Source of the DNA: Neoceratodus forsteri
Taxonomy: Eukaryota > Chordata > Ceratodontiformes > Ceratodontidae
Assembly (NCBI GenBank): GCA_016271365.2
Contig: CM028129.1
Span: forward strand, 844,024,001-844,088,000
Direction of reading: 5' to 3'
DNA length: 64,000 bases
The position numbers were made by a program, and so were the translations under genes. The notes under the pieces were generated by a model, which had not been told where the DNA came from, searched no databases, and saw nothing but the letters and a program-made list of their open reading frames with translations. This document shows positions 21,733-33,115 of the stretch, piece after piece (the stretch's first letter is position 1; each line of letters begins with the position of its first letter).

Positions 21733-22229
21733 GATACAGGGTACAGGGGGGATGCACAGTCAGCAGATGTGACTGATTTGTGACAGACTGCTACACAGGC
21801 ATGGGGAAGAGTGTGGACTATGGGATTTTGCAAGGTTACTGCTGGTATTGTGCCAGGTGCACTCTGTTTCAGGGACATACACATAGGGCTATAGCTGTGT
21901 GTGGCACTGCACTCCGCCCTCTGGGACCTCCGCAGTGTTCCTGATTGTTATGCTGCTGTGCTGTGGGACAGTGTTGGCACAGTGCCACAATATATATTGG
22001 CTCATCACTTACTGTGACGTTTGCTGGGGGGGGCACTATCGCTATCTGTTGGTGTCACTGCCTCACACAGTGTGACCACTGTACAGATGCGTGTCTCTGT
22101 TGGTACAGTCACATCCACACCTTAGGTACCTGAAATGTTCAGCAATGCTGGTACAGTGTCACAGGGGATATACCCAAGTGTACTGCTATGACACAGCAGA
22201 CATACAGGCATGTGGTGCAGTCTTGGGGT

Positions 22230-23070
22230 GTCCTGACCTGGGCATTGTGCACGTGTGGGTTTTCTACACACCTATTTGGTAAATATACTATGCTTCCACA
22301 CTGCAATATCCTGTTGTCAGTGTCTGCAGTGTGATGCCAGTACTTTGTGTGTTGCTGGCAGCATTTTGGTGCAGTGGACACAGGGGTGAGGTGGGCTGGG
22401 GGACTCGGGGTGTTGTGCACTGGCTGCTCCCTTCACCAGTCACTAGTTGTGTTGGTATGTTTGTTGTACTGTAGATGTACACAGGGGTGTTTCCTACACA
22501 GCCCTTGTTTGTATGTACTGTGCTTCCACAACAGTACAGTGTGCTCAGTGTCTACAGTGGGGTGCCAGGTTGTGGGCTGCTGTCAGTTGTCAGTGTGAGT
22601 GTGGCTCACACATGGGTGAGCAATGTTCTGGATGTCTGGGGGTGGGCAAGATGTCTGCAACGTTGCTCACACGATGCCCACATTTTCTTACACTGTTGGA
22701 GTACACAGGGAGCTTTTCTACACTGCCCTTTTGTAGTTCTGCTGTGCTTTCAGACTGCATCACCCTGTTGTTTGTGTCTCCAGTGGTGTGCTGGCTGTTT
22801 GTGTGTTCCTGTCAGCTGGCAGTGCTTCGGTGCAGCAGATACATGGGTGAGGGTGTGCTGGTGGACGGATGGTGTGCGCCCTTTCTGGGCTACTGCCCAA
22901 ATATGTTTTTTGCACTGTCAGTGTGCAAGTGGCCTTTTCTGGTGTGCCCTTCAGTAGGGATCCTGTTTCTCCATACCGCAATACTGTATTGTTGGTGTCT
23001 CCAGTGAGGTTGCAACACTTTGTGGTTTGCTGTCAGGATGCAGCATTTCTGGGCAGGCGGCACATGTATG
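22230..23070. repeat. Tandem array, about 4 units of 225 bp
   Basis: Four diverged units can be aligned by the blocks TTCTACACA…TGCTTCCACA and CAGTGTCTrCAGTG…GCTGTCAG. Starts are near 22259, 22487, 22710 and 22932 (steps 228, 223, 222). The units lie within the TG-rich block and are not seen elsewhere in the window. The open stretches over them on both strands (for example 22447-23007 plus) follow from the composition. Confidence 0.7.
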
Positions 23071-24207
23071 CAGTGTGCTGTACCCGGGGCTGACGTCGCT
23101 GTGACTACACCATTGCTCAGTAACACTGATGGACATGCTGTGCCTTTTATTCCTCCGACTGTCTGTCCTTTTCTGCTGACGTCACATGGCACCTTCATTT
23201 TCTGATGTCTTTGAGGTGCTCTCACAAGATTTGTGGTCGTTCCAGCTGACATCCTGTTTTTGTGGTCGGCTACCAGGGGTGGCCTTTTACTGTTATTGTA
23301 TTCATTCCTTTTGTGGTGCTTTGGTTGTGGAACATAGAAACATAGAAGTTGACGGCAGATAAGGACCGCAAGGCCCATCCAGTCTGCCCATTTCTTTTTC
23401 TACCTTATAAATGTGCCATCGGCCTTTGCTCTGTCAGTGACCTATCTATTCATAGTCATTTGTATTGCTCCCTATGCCTATCACATGCCTGTTTGAAGCC
23501 CTGCACTGTATTCATAGCCACCACTTCTTGTGGTAAGCTATTCCACATCTACCACCTTTTGTGAAAAAGAATTTCCCACATTCCCCTTAATCGGCCTCCT
23601 CTAATCTCATGCTGTGTCCTCTTGTCCTGCTATTTTTCTTATATTTAAACATGTTAGACTCTTTCACCTTGTTTATGCCCTTAAGGTGTTTAAATGTCCG
23701 ATCATATCACCTCTCTCCCTCCTTTGCTCAAGGGCATACATATTGAGCTCCGTTAATCTGTCCTCATATGTCTTCTGATGCAGTCCCTGCACCATTTTGG
23801 TTGCCCTTCTCTGGACTGCCTCAATTTGGTTAATGTCCTTGTGAAGGTGTGGCCTCCAACTGCGCAGTACTCCAGATGGGGCCTAACCAATGTCTTGTAC
23901 AGAGGTTATTACCTCCCTCTTACGACTTGTGATACCCTACTAATACACCCTAACACCCCTAGCCTTACCTCACTGCTTTAGAGGTCTGCTTGGATGATTT
24001 TAGGTCATCAGTGATGATGATGCCCAAAGTCTCTTTCTTCCTTTGTGACTGCTAGCAACTCCTCCCAGCCTATAAGTGGCTTCAGGGTTCTCTTCCCTAT
24101 GGGCATGATTTTGCACTTCTTTGCATTAAATCCCAGTTGCCACTCTTCTGACCATTTTGCTAGTTTATCCAGATCTCTTCTCATTCTGCCCACCCCATCT
24201 GGATCAT

Positions 24208-25425
24208 CTACTCTGTTGCAGATCTTGTGTCATCTGCAAACAGACAAGCCTTACCCTCTAGTCCATCTGCGAGGTCACTAATGAAGATGTTGAATAGGAC
24301 TGGCCCCAGGACTGATCCCTGAGGTACCCCACTTGTGACTTGCATCTCTTCTGACTGTATACCGTTTACCACCACTCTCTGTTTTCTGCCAGTCAACCAG
24401 TTTGCCACCCAGTTGACCAACTTCTGACCCATCCTGAGTCTACCTAGCTTATTTATCAATCTTCTATGTGGAACAGTGTCAAAAGCTTTGCTGAAGTCAA
24501 GGTAGGCGACATCAACTGCTCCCCCTTGGTCCACCACTCTGGTTACCCAGTCAAAGAAATCTATGAGATTAGTTTGACAGGACCTTCCATTTGTAAACCC
24601 ATGCTGTCTTGGATCCTGTGCCCTATGGATTCCAGGTGTTGCACTATCCTTTCCTTAGGAGTCCTCCATAATCTTGCCCACTACTGAGGTAAGACTGACT
24701 GGTCTGTAGTTCCCGCCTCTCCTGCTACCACTCTTTTGGGCGGGATCACATGAGCCCTTCTCCAGTCTTCTGGGACCTCTCCTGTGCTCAGAGACTCACT
24801 AAACAATTCTGCTAATGGCTCTGCTAGTTCCTCCTTTAGCTCCTTAAGTACCCTGGGATGTATGCCATCAGGTCCCATTGCCTTATCCACCCTGAGCCTA
24901 GCAAGCTCTTGTAGGACCCTTTCTTTTGTGAAGGAGTAGTGCTCACCTCCCTCCCCTGTGTCCATGATGCTGAGCTGTGGCCCTGCCTCCTTCTCTTCAG
25001 TAAATACTGAGCAAAAGTATCTATTTAGGATAGATGCCTTACAGGTCCTCCTCCTCACATGCTCCCTTTTCTCCATTAAGCTTAGCAATACCCCTCTGGA
25101 CTTTCTCCTTTCACTAATGTATCTATAGAAAATCTTGTCACCTTCTTTTACTGTTACGTGCTAGTGTTTCCTCAGTTTGGGACTTTGCCTGCCTTACTGC
25201 CTTACCTGCTTCCCTTAGGGCAGTTTGGTATGCCTCTATCTTCATCCGCTGTGTTCCCTTATATTTCCTGAAGGCCAGCCTTTTGGCTCTGACCTTTCTG
25301 CTACTGTATTTGAGAACCAAAGTGGTTTCCTTCTTCTTTGCACTTCCTTTCTGTCTAAACACAATGGGATGTTGCTTCAAGTATTGTATCCTTAATGCTT
25401 GCCCACTTTGCCTGTACCTCCTCAC
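24208..25425 (-). pseudogene. CR1 copy C ORF2, RT region
   Basis: Minus-strand pieces: 25138-25425 (linker with REAGKAVRQAKSQTEETLAR), 24681-25088 (KERVLQELARLRVDKAMGPD), and 24208-24537 ([42 protein letters not shown]). The piece 24008-24193 (R-R-D-L-D-K-L-A-K-W-S-E-E-W) follows. Frames differ between pieces and there is a short loss after L-F-A-D-D-T. It is close to copy B throughout. Confidence 0.88.
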
Positions 25426-25446
25426 CTGTGTTTCTTTTTGCCAGGG

Positions 25447-26226
25447 CTAGCTTAACTCTGTTGGCCATCTTATCAAAGTCAGCTCCTCTGAAGTCCCATA
25501 TTTTTGCCTTGGAATGGGATGATTTAGATGTAGCCAAATTGAACCATACCATGTGATGGTCACTGACCCCAGGTGACCTTCTACCTGGAGATCTGTGATC
25601 CCTTCTTTGTTAGTCAGTACTAGATCTAGGATAGCCTGTCTCTTGTGGGTTGCTGTACCAGTTGTTTGAGGCCCTCCCCTGCAGGAATCCACTATGAGTC
25701 TAGTTCTGGCAGATGTTCCTGTTGGTATTGACCAATCTATATCTGGCATGTTGAAGTCTCCCATTATCAGAACCTCCCTTTAGCTGTCATGTTTTGTATA
25801 TCTTCTAACAGTAATGTGTCTATGTCCTCCCTCTGGTCTGGGGGCCTGTAGACCCAGTTCTTATGGCTGTCCCATTTCCTGTTTCCAGGGTGACACCCAG
25901 TTCTTCTGGCTCATATGTGTATTCTGAATTTCTGTAGCTTTGATATTTTCATTAACATACAGGCCACTCCTCCCCTTTTGCACCTCGGTCTCTTCTGAAC
26001 AATACATAGCCAGGTACTGAAGTCTCCATGTGTGGTTACTGGTAAACCACGTCTCACTAATTGCTACTATGTCCAGTTTAGCCTCTGACATTATTGCCTG
26101 CAGGTCTGGGATCTTATTTCTCAGGCTGTGAGCATTTGTGTACATGATTTTCCATTGGCCAGATTTTGGTGTGTTAGTTGTTGGGTGAAGTTTGGCATTA
26201 CCCCTGTGCATCGTATGGGGAGACAA
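25447..26226 (-). pseudogene. CR1 copy C ORF2, endonuclease region
   Basis: 25861-26226 encodes MYTNAHSLRNKIPDLQAIMS (with the usual Arg that copy B has changed to Gly), DIVAISETWFTSNHT and Y-C-S-E-E-T-E in a shifted frame. 25447-25764 carries M-G-D-F-N-M-P-D-I-D-W and the T-N-K-E-G-I-T-D block. Frameshifts near 25780 and 26000 break the domain. Confidence 0.87.
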
Positions 26227-26365
26227 ACCTTTTTTCTTACCTGGTGATGCAAATGAATGGCAAACACGCTGAATTCCTGTTTGACCACTAGCTGAGGGGG
26301 GAGGGGTGTTCTTCCCATTCGACGTATGGGGTGCTGCACCCCTCTCCCCATTGCTAGTTTAACAC

Positions 26366-27270
26366 TACATGGCTTTGTTTCTGCTAGCATCAGGGGACTC
26401 CTGCTGTGTGGGACATCATCTACATTACAGGTACTCAGCTGCTGTTTAAGATGAGTAGGATTAGCTATTAATTGCTGCCAACCTGAATCCAGGTGCGCAG
26501 TCTTATATTTAAAACTGTCTTTGCCCATCCAGTTTAAGTTAAAATCATGTACTACAGAAATTCCCTATTGCCATAGGTAGTCACTAATTCATTGATAAAG
26601 TCTTGAAACCCAATATTATTATTTTGTGTGGGTTATAAATACAATAAATGGGACACTGATGAGCCGTGGTAGGACAAAACATGTGTATGTGTCTTCTGTT
26701 GGCACACTTTGCAGACTGTGTGAGAGGACTTTAGGCACCATGCATTTTTGCTTAAAGTTGAACCAGCATAATATTTTGTGGTGATCTACATATACAGCCC
26801 ATGATGCTTTGCATTATGGGGGTATGTGTGATTTTGTATTTCTTTGAAACTTGGCTTCCCGGCCAATGCCCTTTGGGGTAACCATTGCCTCAGTGCTTGC
26901 ACGCTGGGATTCTTTGTCTTCTAATTTTTTAAATGTTTCCAAGCTGACTTCTAGTCCTAAATACTCAAGGCAATGTGATGACTTATCTCAGCATGAGTAA
27001 GGGGTACTGCTGACAATGAATTTTTGATATAAAACATAACCCTTCCCCCTTTGTCCTTCTCTCTGTCCTTTCTGTAAACTTGATATTCTGGTAAGGCCAA
27101 TTCATTGTCAGAAATTGCAGGGCGAAACCATGTTTCAGATATTGCTAGAATATCTGGCATATAGTACTTAACCCAGGCCTCTATTTCATGTCACTTAGAG
27201 GCAACACTTCTAGCACTAAAGTGGATCATTTTAAGACCTCCTTTCATAGACAAAATGTAATCTGTGTTGG
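26366..27270 (-). mobile_element. Older CR1-group fragment with endonuclease
   Basis: The minus-strand translation at 26957-27250 gives K-M-I-H-F-S-A-R-S-V-A-S-K (the N-A-R-S-L-x-N-K block), then MPDILAISETWFRPAISDNE, LPEYQVYRKDREKDKGGRVM and F-Y-I-K-N-S-L. This is an EEP endonuclease of another CR1/L2-group lineage, more diverged than copies A-C. The stretch 26366-26956 shows only scattered similarity. It directly abuts the 5' end of copy C. Confidence 0.7.
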
Positions 27271-27339
27271 TGTCAATAGTGTCAATCATAGGTCCTGGAT
27301 TCTGTTCTATGTCTCCTGCTAGCATAAGTAACTTTATAA

Positions 27340-27520
27340 TGAATACTGGGGTAAGACTAAGTCTTATCCCTACACAGATATAGGTGGATTTTCCACTCTT
27401 TCTGTGAAGAAAAACCTCCTCACATTGCCGCTTTGCCTGCCCCCCTCTAATCTACATCCCAAGGTTTTCGTGGTCTGCCAATAGGATGTAGTTTACTCAG
27501 ATTCATTGACATTCCCCTAA
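27340..27520 (-). mobile_element. CR1 3'-end fragment
   Basis: The minus strand reads L-G-C-R-L-E-G-G-R-Q-S-G-N-V-R-R-F-F-F-T-E-R-V, the same segment as R-G-H-S-x-R-L-E-E-x-x-x-G-N-V-R-x-x-F-T-E-R-V near the end of CR1 ORF2. Only this piece is recognisable. Confidence 0.6.
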
Positions 27521-27859
27521 TTGAAATGCAGCCTTCTCAGTCTCCCCCTCAGAGAACAGGATGAAAAGTGTAGCCTAGCATGGTGGGAGTGCTGCCTAAC
27601 TTGATGGGTGCACACAACATCTCATCTCTGGAATACATTACTCAGCTTTTGGAAATATTGATAGCAAACATGCTGGAGCTTAAAACTGCAATGGCTGATA
27701 CCTCTGAGGATGTCTGTTATTTTATGACAGAGTGAATGCCAACCGGTTACCCCACCCCCCGGCAGCGACATTTCTCCAGTGAGGTCCCCCACAGCGAGTA
27801 CAGCACCAAGCCACGGTGGGAGACCCACTAGAACCTGGCACTCTCTGTTGGGGGTCCTG

Positions 27860-28072
27860 CACCCCCCCAATCAGCTCCGACTGGAGTTGAGAATCCTTAA
27901 GTGGGGGGGTGTGCCCACGTGGGGGGTTTGGGGGTGAAGCCCTCCGAAGAAAACAAGAGAACAAAGTGCAAACCAGCAGCCGACTGCAGAATGCAGTCGA
28001 CCTGCCGGTGTAGCTGACAGGGCATTCAACAAAATTTTTGTTGGACTCCCGTCATGGATGCAGTGCTCAATA
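27860..28072 (+). repeat. SINE-2 family, partial copy
   Basis: The stretch GCTCCGACTGGAGTTGAG … G-rich … GGTGAAGCCC … GGGCATTC … CCCGTCATGG follows the same order of blocks as the SINE-2 copies at 49069-49357 and 59490-59850. A tRNA-like head is not clear here. The tail contains CAACAAAATTTTTGTTG, a perfect hairpin. Its last 110 bases are repeated at 28801, inside the tandem duplication. Confidence 0.5.
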
Positions 28073-28800
28073 ATGGTGACCTGCAGGACACACAGCAAAG
28101 GATCATATGGCAGTTAGATGAACACAAACTTCGCCTGGGCACCTCTGGGATCACACCGAGGACCAAGAAAATGCAGGAGACATAACAGCATTAGAATCCT
28201 TGTCATCTGAGAAGGTGCAGAATGTGGTAAAAATGAGCAAGTCATGCAAGAACAATTACCTCAACTTGTGGCGTGGCAGGGTACCATAAAGGTGCAGCTG
28301 GCTCACCAAACCTCAGGGCTGCTGGGGCCAACAGGCATGCGGCTGTGTCCCATCCTCACATATCTCCTTAGGTACTCTACAAAAGAATGGCTCCTGTGAT
28401 TAACCAGAGTCAAAGGGCAATTGCTGTAGAAGTGGGCTAAAATATCCCTCTACCAGGACTATTCACAAGCAGTGGTGGGAAAACAGAAGGAATACACCCT
28501 GATTAAAGCAGCTCTTATGGAGGTGGGGATCCTGTTCAGATTTAAAGGTTTGACTAGATTTTTATCACTAGAAATGGACATGAACTTCAGTGCTACAGCC
28601 CACAAGAAACCAGGGCCCTGATTCAGAGAAACTAGCATGAAATACATTTAGATACTATAACTCCCACAAGGCTGTGGAGTGATCAGAATGCTGTTAGACT
28701 CAAAGGACAAAACCAACAATGGCAGAGAGTGTGCCCAGAAGATCTGACTGGCTCAAACACATGAGCACGCAACATAGCTGCACCTTATAATGCAGATGCA
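27956..28800 (+). repeat. 845-bp tandem duplication, unit 1
   Basis: The unit runs from AGAGAACAAAGTGC (27956) to TAATGCAGATGCA (28800). It contains the end of a SINE-2 copy and a decayed L1-like ORF1 C-terminus: plus-strand codons near 28450 read Y-S-Q-A-V-V-G-K-Q-K-E-Y-T-L-I-K-A-A-L, the F-x-x-x-x-x-x-x-R-R-E-F-x-x-x-x-x-x-L helix of L1 ORF1. It is nearly identical to unit 2. Confidence 0.9.
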
Positions 28801-29651
28801 AGAGAACAAAGTGCGAACTGGCAGTCGACTGCAGAATGAGGTCGACCTGCCGGTGTCACTGACGGGGCGTTCGACAAAATTTTTGTCGGACTCCCGTTGT
28901 GGATTCAGTGTTGACTAGCTCAATAATGGTGACCTGGAGGACACACAGCAAACGATCATACGGCAGTTAGATGAACACGGACTTCGCTTGGACACCTCTG
29001 GGATCACACCGAGGACCAAGAAAATGGGGGAGACATAACAGCATTAGAATTCTTGTAATCTGAGAAGGTGCAGAGTGTAATACAAATGAGCAAGTCCTGC
29101 AAGAACAATTACCTCAACTTGTGGCATGGCAGGGTACCATAAAGGTGGAGTTGGCTCACCAAACCTCAGGGCTGCTGGGGCCAACAGGCATGCGGCTGTG
29201 TCCCATCCTCACATATCTCCTTAGGTACTCCACAAAAGAATGGCTCCTGTGATTAACCAGAGTCAAAGGGCAATTGCTGTAGAAGTGGGCTAAAATATCC
29301 CTCTACCAGGACTATTCACAAGCAGTGGTGGGAAAACAGAAGGAATACACCCTGATTAAAGCAGCTCTTATGGAGGTGGGGATCCTGTTCAGATTTAAAG
29401 GCTTGACTAGATTTTTATCAATAGAAATGGACATTAACTTCAGTGCTGCAGCCCACAATAAACTAGGGACCTGATTCAGAGAAACTAGCATGAAATCCAT
29501 TTAGATACTACAACTCCCACAAGGCTGTGGAGTGATCAGAATGCTGTTAGCCTCAAAGAACAAAACCAACAATGGGAGAGAGTGTGCCCAGAAGATCTGA
29601 CTGGCTCAGACACACGAGCACGCAACATAGCTGCACCTTATAATGCAGATG
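28801..29651 (+). repeat. 845-bp tandem duplication, unit 2
   Basis: A head-to-tail copy of unit 1 differing by scattered substitutions and one insertion of about 9 bases (near 28913, T-T-G-A-C-T-A-G region). It repeats the same ORF1 remnant (about 29307-29420). High identity dates the duplication well after decay of the L1-like element. Confidence 0.9.
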
Positions 29652-31390
29652 TGTGAGACCCAACAGCCAGGAGGCAGGGCAAACCTGGTCTGAAGTCATG
29701 GGGCAGAGAAGAACATTGACCCATCAGAGGCACATGCAGCCTCATTTCTCTAGAAGCATGGATGATAGCCAGTCTCATGCTCCTCACCTTCTTTTCCCCC
29801 AGCTAAGACTGCCCATGACTTGGCAAATGATTCTGCATGGTCTGAAGGACTGCACCATCTCACAGAAGGCACACCTGCGCCAGGATCCAGCTCTGTACCC
29901 CTGTCCTGGACCAGCATAGTTGAGAATAACTACAATATGGGCATCTTGCCTCCAGTGGACATTCTGGTGGTACTAGGAGTCAAATTGTTTGTCGAAGTAA
30001 TAGCCTCCAGTGCTACCTGAAATCTGAGAGATACTTCCACTATATTCTTTTAAACCCTGGCTCAGCCTCTAGGCAGGTCGGTAGACTCTGTATCTATGTT
30101 CTTTATTGTCTGCAATCCTTTTTCCTACAAATACAATGGAATTGCAAAGTCCATGGGGCACTTTGTGGGGCCTGATTAAGGCAGGGGAGAGGACAGGGTT
30201 ATCATGGTTAATGCACATTTTTAAAATGCTCCTATGCTAACAGTTCTTATGTCTGCCTACTAGATTAGCATGTGGAAGTCCCCCCTCCCCCAGTTCACAC
30301 TATACAGTCCAGTGCACACACCTCTGTTTTATTGTTGACAGTGGCTTTCTCCTCCCCCCAACTTAGTAATCATAGCAGGAACAGACTACCATCCACACCC
30401 CTAGTTATTCAGCAAGCCTTACATATTTAATGTTGGACGTGAGTGTGCCCCAGTGTTTTTTCCTTGGATGGGATTGTTGAGCTTTGCTGCTATGCATATG
30501 CTTCTGATGCCAATACACAAGTGCATTTGATTAGATTGGTGAGCTTAGGACCCCGCCCCCGAGGGTAGAAAGATTGATAAGGCTCACCTTGAGCATTCTG
30601 TTCAACTTCCTTTGGATGGTTCGTGCCCCCTCCCCCAGAATGGGAGGCTGTATGGATGCACAGAGTTACACTCCAATATGAGTTGCTCATCTCAGGATAT
30701 CCTGCTTTGAGTCATCTCTCTATTTTCAATGAGCACTTAATTTTCTAGGTTGCAGAGGGAGTGACGTCTCACGCCCCCCATGTCGTCATCATGGTTGGTG
30801 CTGGTTTGGTATGGTAGATAGAGTGCACACATATCATTTCTTGCTATGCAGTGGTGCTGGAACAGTTACCCCATGTTTAGCTAAGTGTTTCTCATCCCCT
30901 TGAGTGTCTTTGTGTCAGGGTCCAAAGGTATTAGTTTGTCTGTGCCTACCACTTGCATATACAGCTGGTGCATAACCTTCTTGGCTTTCCAAGGTGCTGT
31001 ACTCCCATAGGAGTTCTTTTCCAGTTCACTGGATTTGCACTTTAGTATAGTAGTGTATCACTATAAAGATTTATTGTTTTCAATGGTTGTTTAAATACTA
31101 CAAACCTGTTTACATTTCTGGTTCCCTAACAAGAGTATTTTGCATATAGTATTACTGTAAGGTTATTGTTATTTGTGGTTCAGACTTGGGCAGTCACCAT
31201 CTGTGAGGGCTGCTAGAGCCCCCAAGAATAGAAATACATGTAGTATCTTGGTACATAGTATACCCGATCTCTTCAGACTATGCTTGATACTGTGCCCCCC
31301 CACACACGCACACACCCTGGTTACCCCTCAGGAGTGACACCCCTTTTGTCCATCACTCCCTAGAGGTGCATTAACAAGGCAGGGACCAGA
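29652..31390. other. Spacer of the second L1-like element; nothing clear
   Basis: I see no domain, RNA gene or named repeat here. The early part (29653-30020) has short open stretches without recognisable content. By position it is the ORF1-ORF2 spacer. C-rich runs at 31293-31316 form a CACA-like simple patch. Confidence 0.4.
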
Positions 31391-31392
31391 CC

Positions 31393-32200
31393 CCATGGTG
31401 TGGTTCATCTCCTCGAATGTTAATGGTCCAATTTTCCCAGGCAGAAGACCAAAGGTGTAACAAAATTTGAAAACCTTACAAGCTGATGTAGCTATTATCC
31501 AGGAGACACACCTCACCTTGAGGATGGTACACTGGCTCCATAAAGCATGGATGGGTCACTTGATCCATAGTACTGTCTCCTTCACATCTAGAAGTGTAGA
31601 GATCCTGTTCAAAAAGAACCTCTACTTAGGCACTGAAAACACGAAGACAGAGTCCCAGGTTGGGTGGGCCACTACCTAACTGACTTTCCCTGAGGATGGG
31701 TTGGTTCTAGTTAATCTACATGCACCTATCTCTGATAATGCTAACTTCTTTCCTGAATTTAGCCAGGCCATTACAGAGTTGTGTAGTGACCAACAAACTC
31801 TCCATCTGATAGGTAGGGATTTCAGTCTAGTTCCGGATCCCTTCTTGGATAAATCTGGGGCTGCAGCAGGCAGCCCTTTTAGAGCAAGAGCTGCACTACT
31901 CCCCATGATGTCAACATTGTGCCTAACAGATGTGTGGAGAAGAAGCAACACAGTGGGAAGGGACTGCAACTTCTACTGCCCACTACATGGCATCCATAGA
32001 TGTATAGCTCTCTGGCTGGTAGATGTAACAACTTCTCCAGGGCTTACTAACCCCACAATTAGACAACTCATTATATCAGATCACACCCCAGTCACTCTTT
32101 CCTTCCTGGCCCCTGGCACCCAGGATGGCTTTCCCAGATGGAGATGCAATTCATTGCTGGTGAGGGGCCCCTCCTTCAGGACTTGGATAAATGCAGGAGG
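31393..32200 (+). pseudogene. L1-like ORF2 endonuclease, second copy
   Basis: V-W-F-I-S-S-N-V-N-G-P (31399) matches the I-x-S-x-N-V-x-G-L start. LQADVAIIQETHLTL carries the catalytic Glu. V-L-V-N-L-H-A-P-I-S-D-N-A-N-F-F-P-E-F and L-I-G-R-D-F-S-L-V (G-G-D-F-N with G to R and N to S) follow, and I-I-S-D-H-T-P-V-T-L holds the Asp-His pair. A stop after R-R-P-K-V and one at 31677 break the frame. The changed metal-site residues and stops make it non-functional. Confidence 0.82.
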
Positions 32201-33115
32201 TGAAGGATTACTTTGAGTTTAACAAACCTAGGGTAGGTTTCAGCAGGGACCACATGGGAGGCCTTCAAAGCATTCCTCCAAGTATGGGTGATCTTCTCCT
32301 TGGCACAGAGGAAGAAGAGAGAAGCTGAAGTTTTGAGCCTCAAGCAGGAGTTAAAGCAGCTGGAGACATAATTTAAAAGCACCATTGCTCCTAGCCCCAC
32401 ACTGTAACCCAAATTATGTCTTAAGTATAAAATCAGTACTCTACTCCACTGCAAGGTAGAATTGCAGCTTCTCCACTTGAAACATAACTTCTGGGAGTCG
32501 GGTGACAAAAGTTGTAAATCACTAGCACTACAGATTAAGAAAACAAAAAGCAGACTCCCAAATTCGAGCACTTTGGAAAGGGGATAGCACTGTAGTCATG
32601 GCCAGCTGGGGATGAACATGGTTATAAGGGGCTTCTAAGAAAAAGATTCCTCCTCTCTGCATTCTCAGTCATCTGTTACCTTGGAGTTACAGGCTTTTAT
32701 GGACCACACCAAACTCCCAACTGTTGATCCATCACTTAGGGAGTAGACTGATGGCCTCTTTTCAGAGCAAGTACTGCAGATGGCCCTGTGATAGCTTTCT
32801 AATGGCAAGACACCTTGCAGGGAGGGTGTCACTGTATGTGTATATCAAATTATGCCACAGGATGTAATCCTATCCCAACTTTGAGCCCTACAAGAGGCCC
32901 AAGAGCATAGTTCCCATCCCACACCACAATGAATTACATCATGGTGACCCTGCTACCAAAACTCTCCAGATCCTCTAGACTGCATAAACGTTTGTCCCAT
33001 ATCCCAAATTTCAACTGACATGAAAATCCAGGCCAAAGCATTAGCATCAAGAGTGGAAAAAATCCTCCTCTCCCTGATCTACTCAACCCACACAGGATTA
33101 TGCAAGGACAAGATA
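32201..33115 (+). pseudogene. L1-like ORF2 linker and RT start, second copy
   Basis: Heavily decayed. Recognisable pieces are A-Q-R-K-K-R-E-A (near 32310), L-S-N-G-K-T-P (near 32796; usual L-P-N-G-K-A-P-G-P-D-G), and MKIQAKALASRVEKILLSLI followed by H-T-G-L-C-K-D near 33020-33110, equivalent to N-R-L-x-x-x-L-P-x-L-I-x-x-x-Q-x-G-F. It stops at the insertion of the Rex1/L2-like fragment. Confidence 0.7.

Larger units (their letters stand above)
19955..23331. other. TG/CA-rich block 3
   Basis: This is the third block of the split TG-rich locus, bounded by two CR1 tails pointing at each other. It contains the THAP exon (21367-21732, minus) and the 225-bp tandem array (about 22230-23070). Nothing else in it is recognisable. 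The right boundary coincides with the 3' tail of CR1 copy C. Confidence 0.55.
23332..26365 (-). mobile_element. CR1 copy C, inverted relative to copy B
   Basis: This is the reverse complement of the copy B family, starting at the tail (CATAGAAACATAGAAG at 23333) and running to the ORF1/ORF2 border at about 26365. There the match to copy B (the C-T-A-G-C-A-A-T-G-G-G-G-A-G block) stops. It has the same family 3' UTR, RT and endonuclease as copy B, with its own frameshifts. It is truncated at its 5' end, or joined there to another CR1-like piece. With copy B it forms a roughly 3 kb inverted repeat around a 3.4 kb spacer. Confidence 0.88.

Noticed and set aside
22447..23007. 186-codon plus-strand frame resembling a Cys-rich membrane protein
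   Set aside because: It runs over the 225-bp tandem array; apparent hydrophobicity follows from TG richness, and a second frame is open over the same bases.
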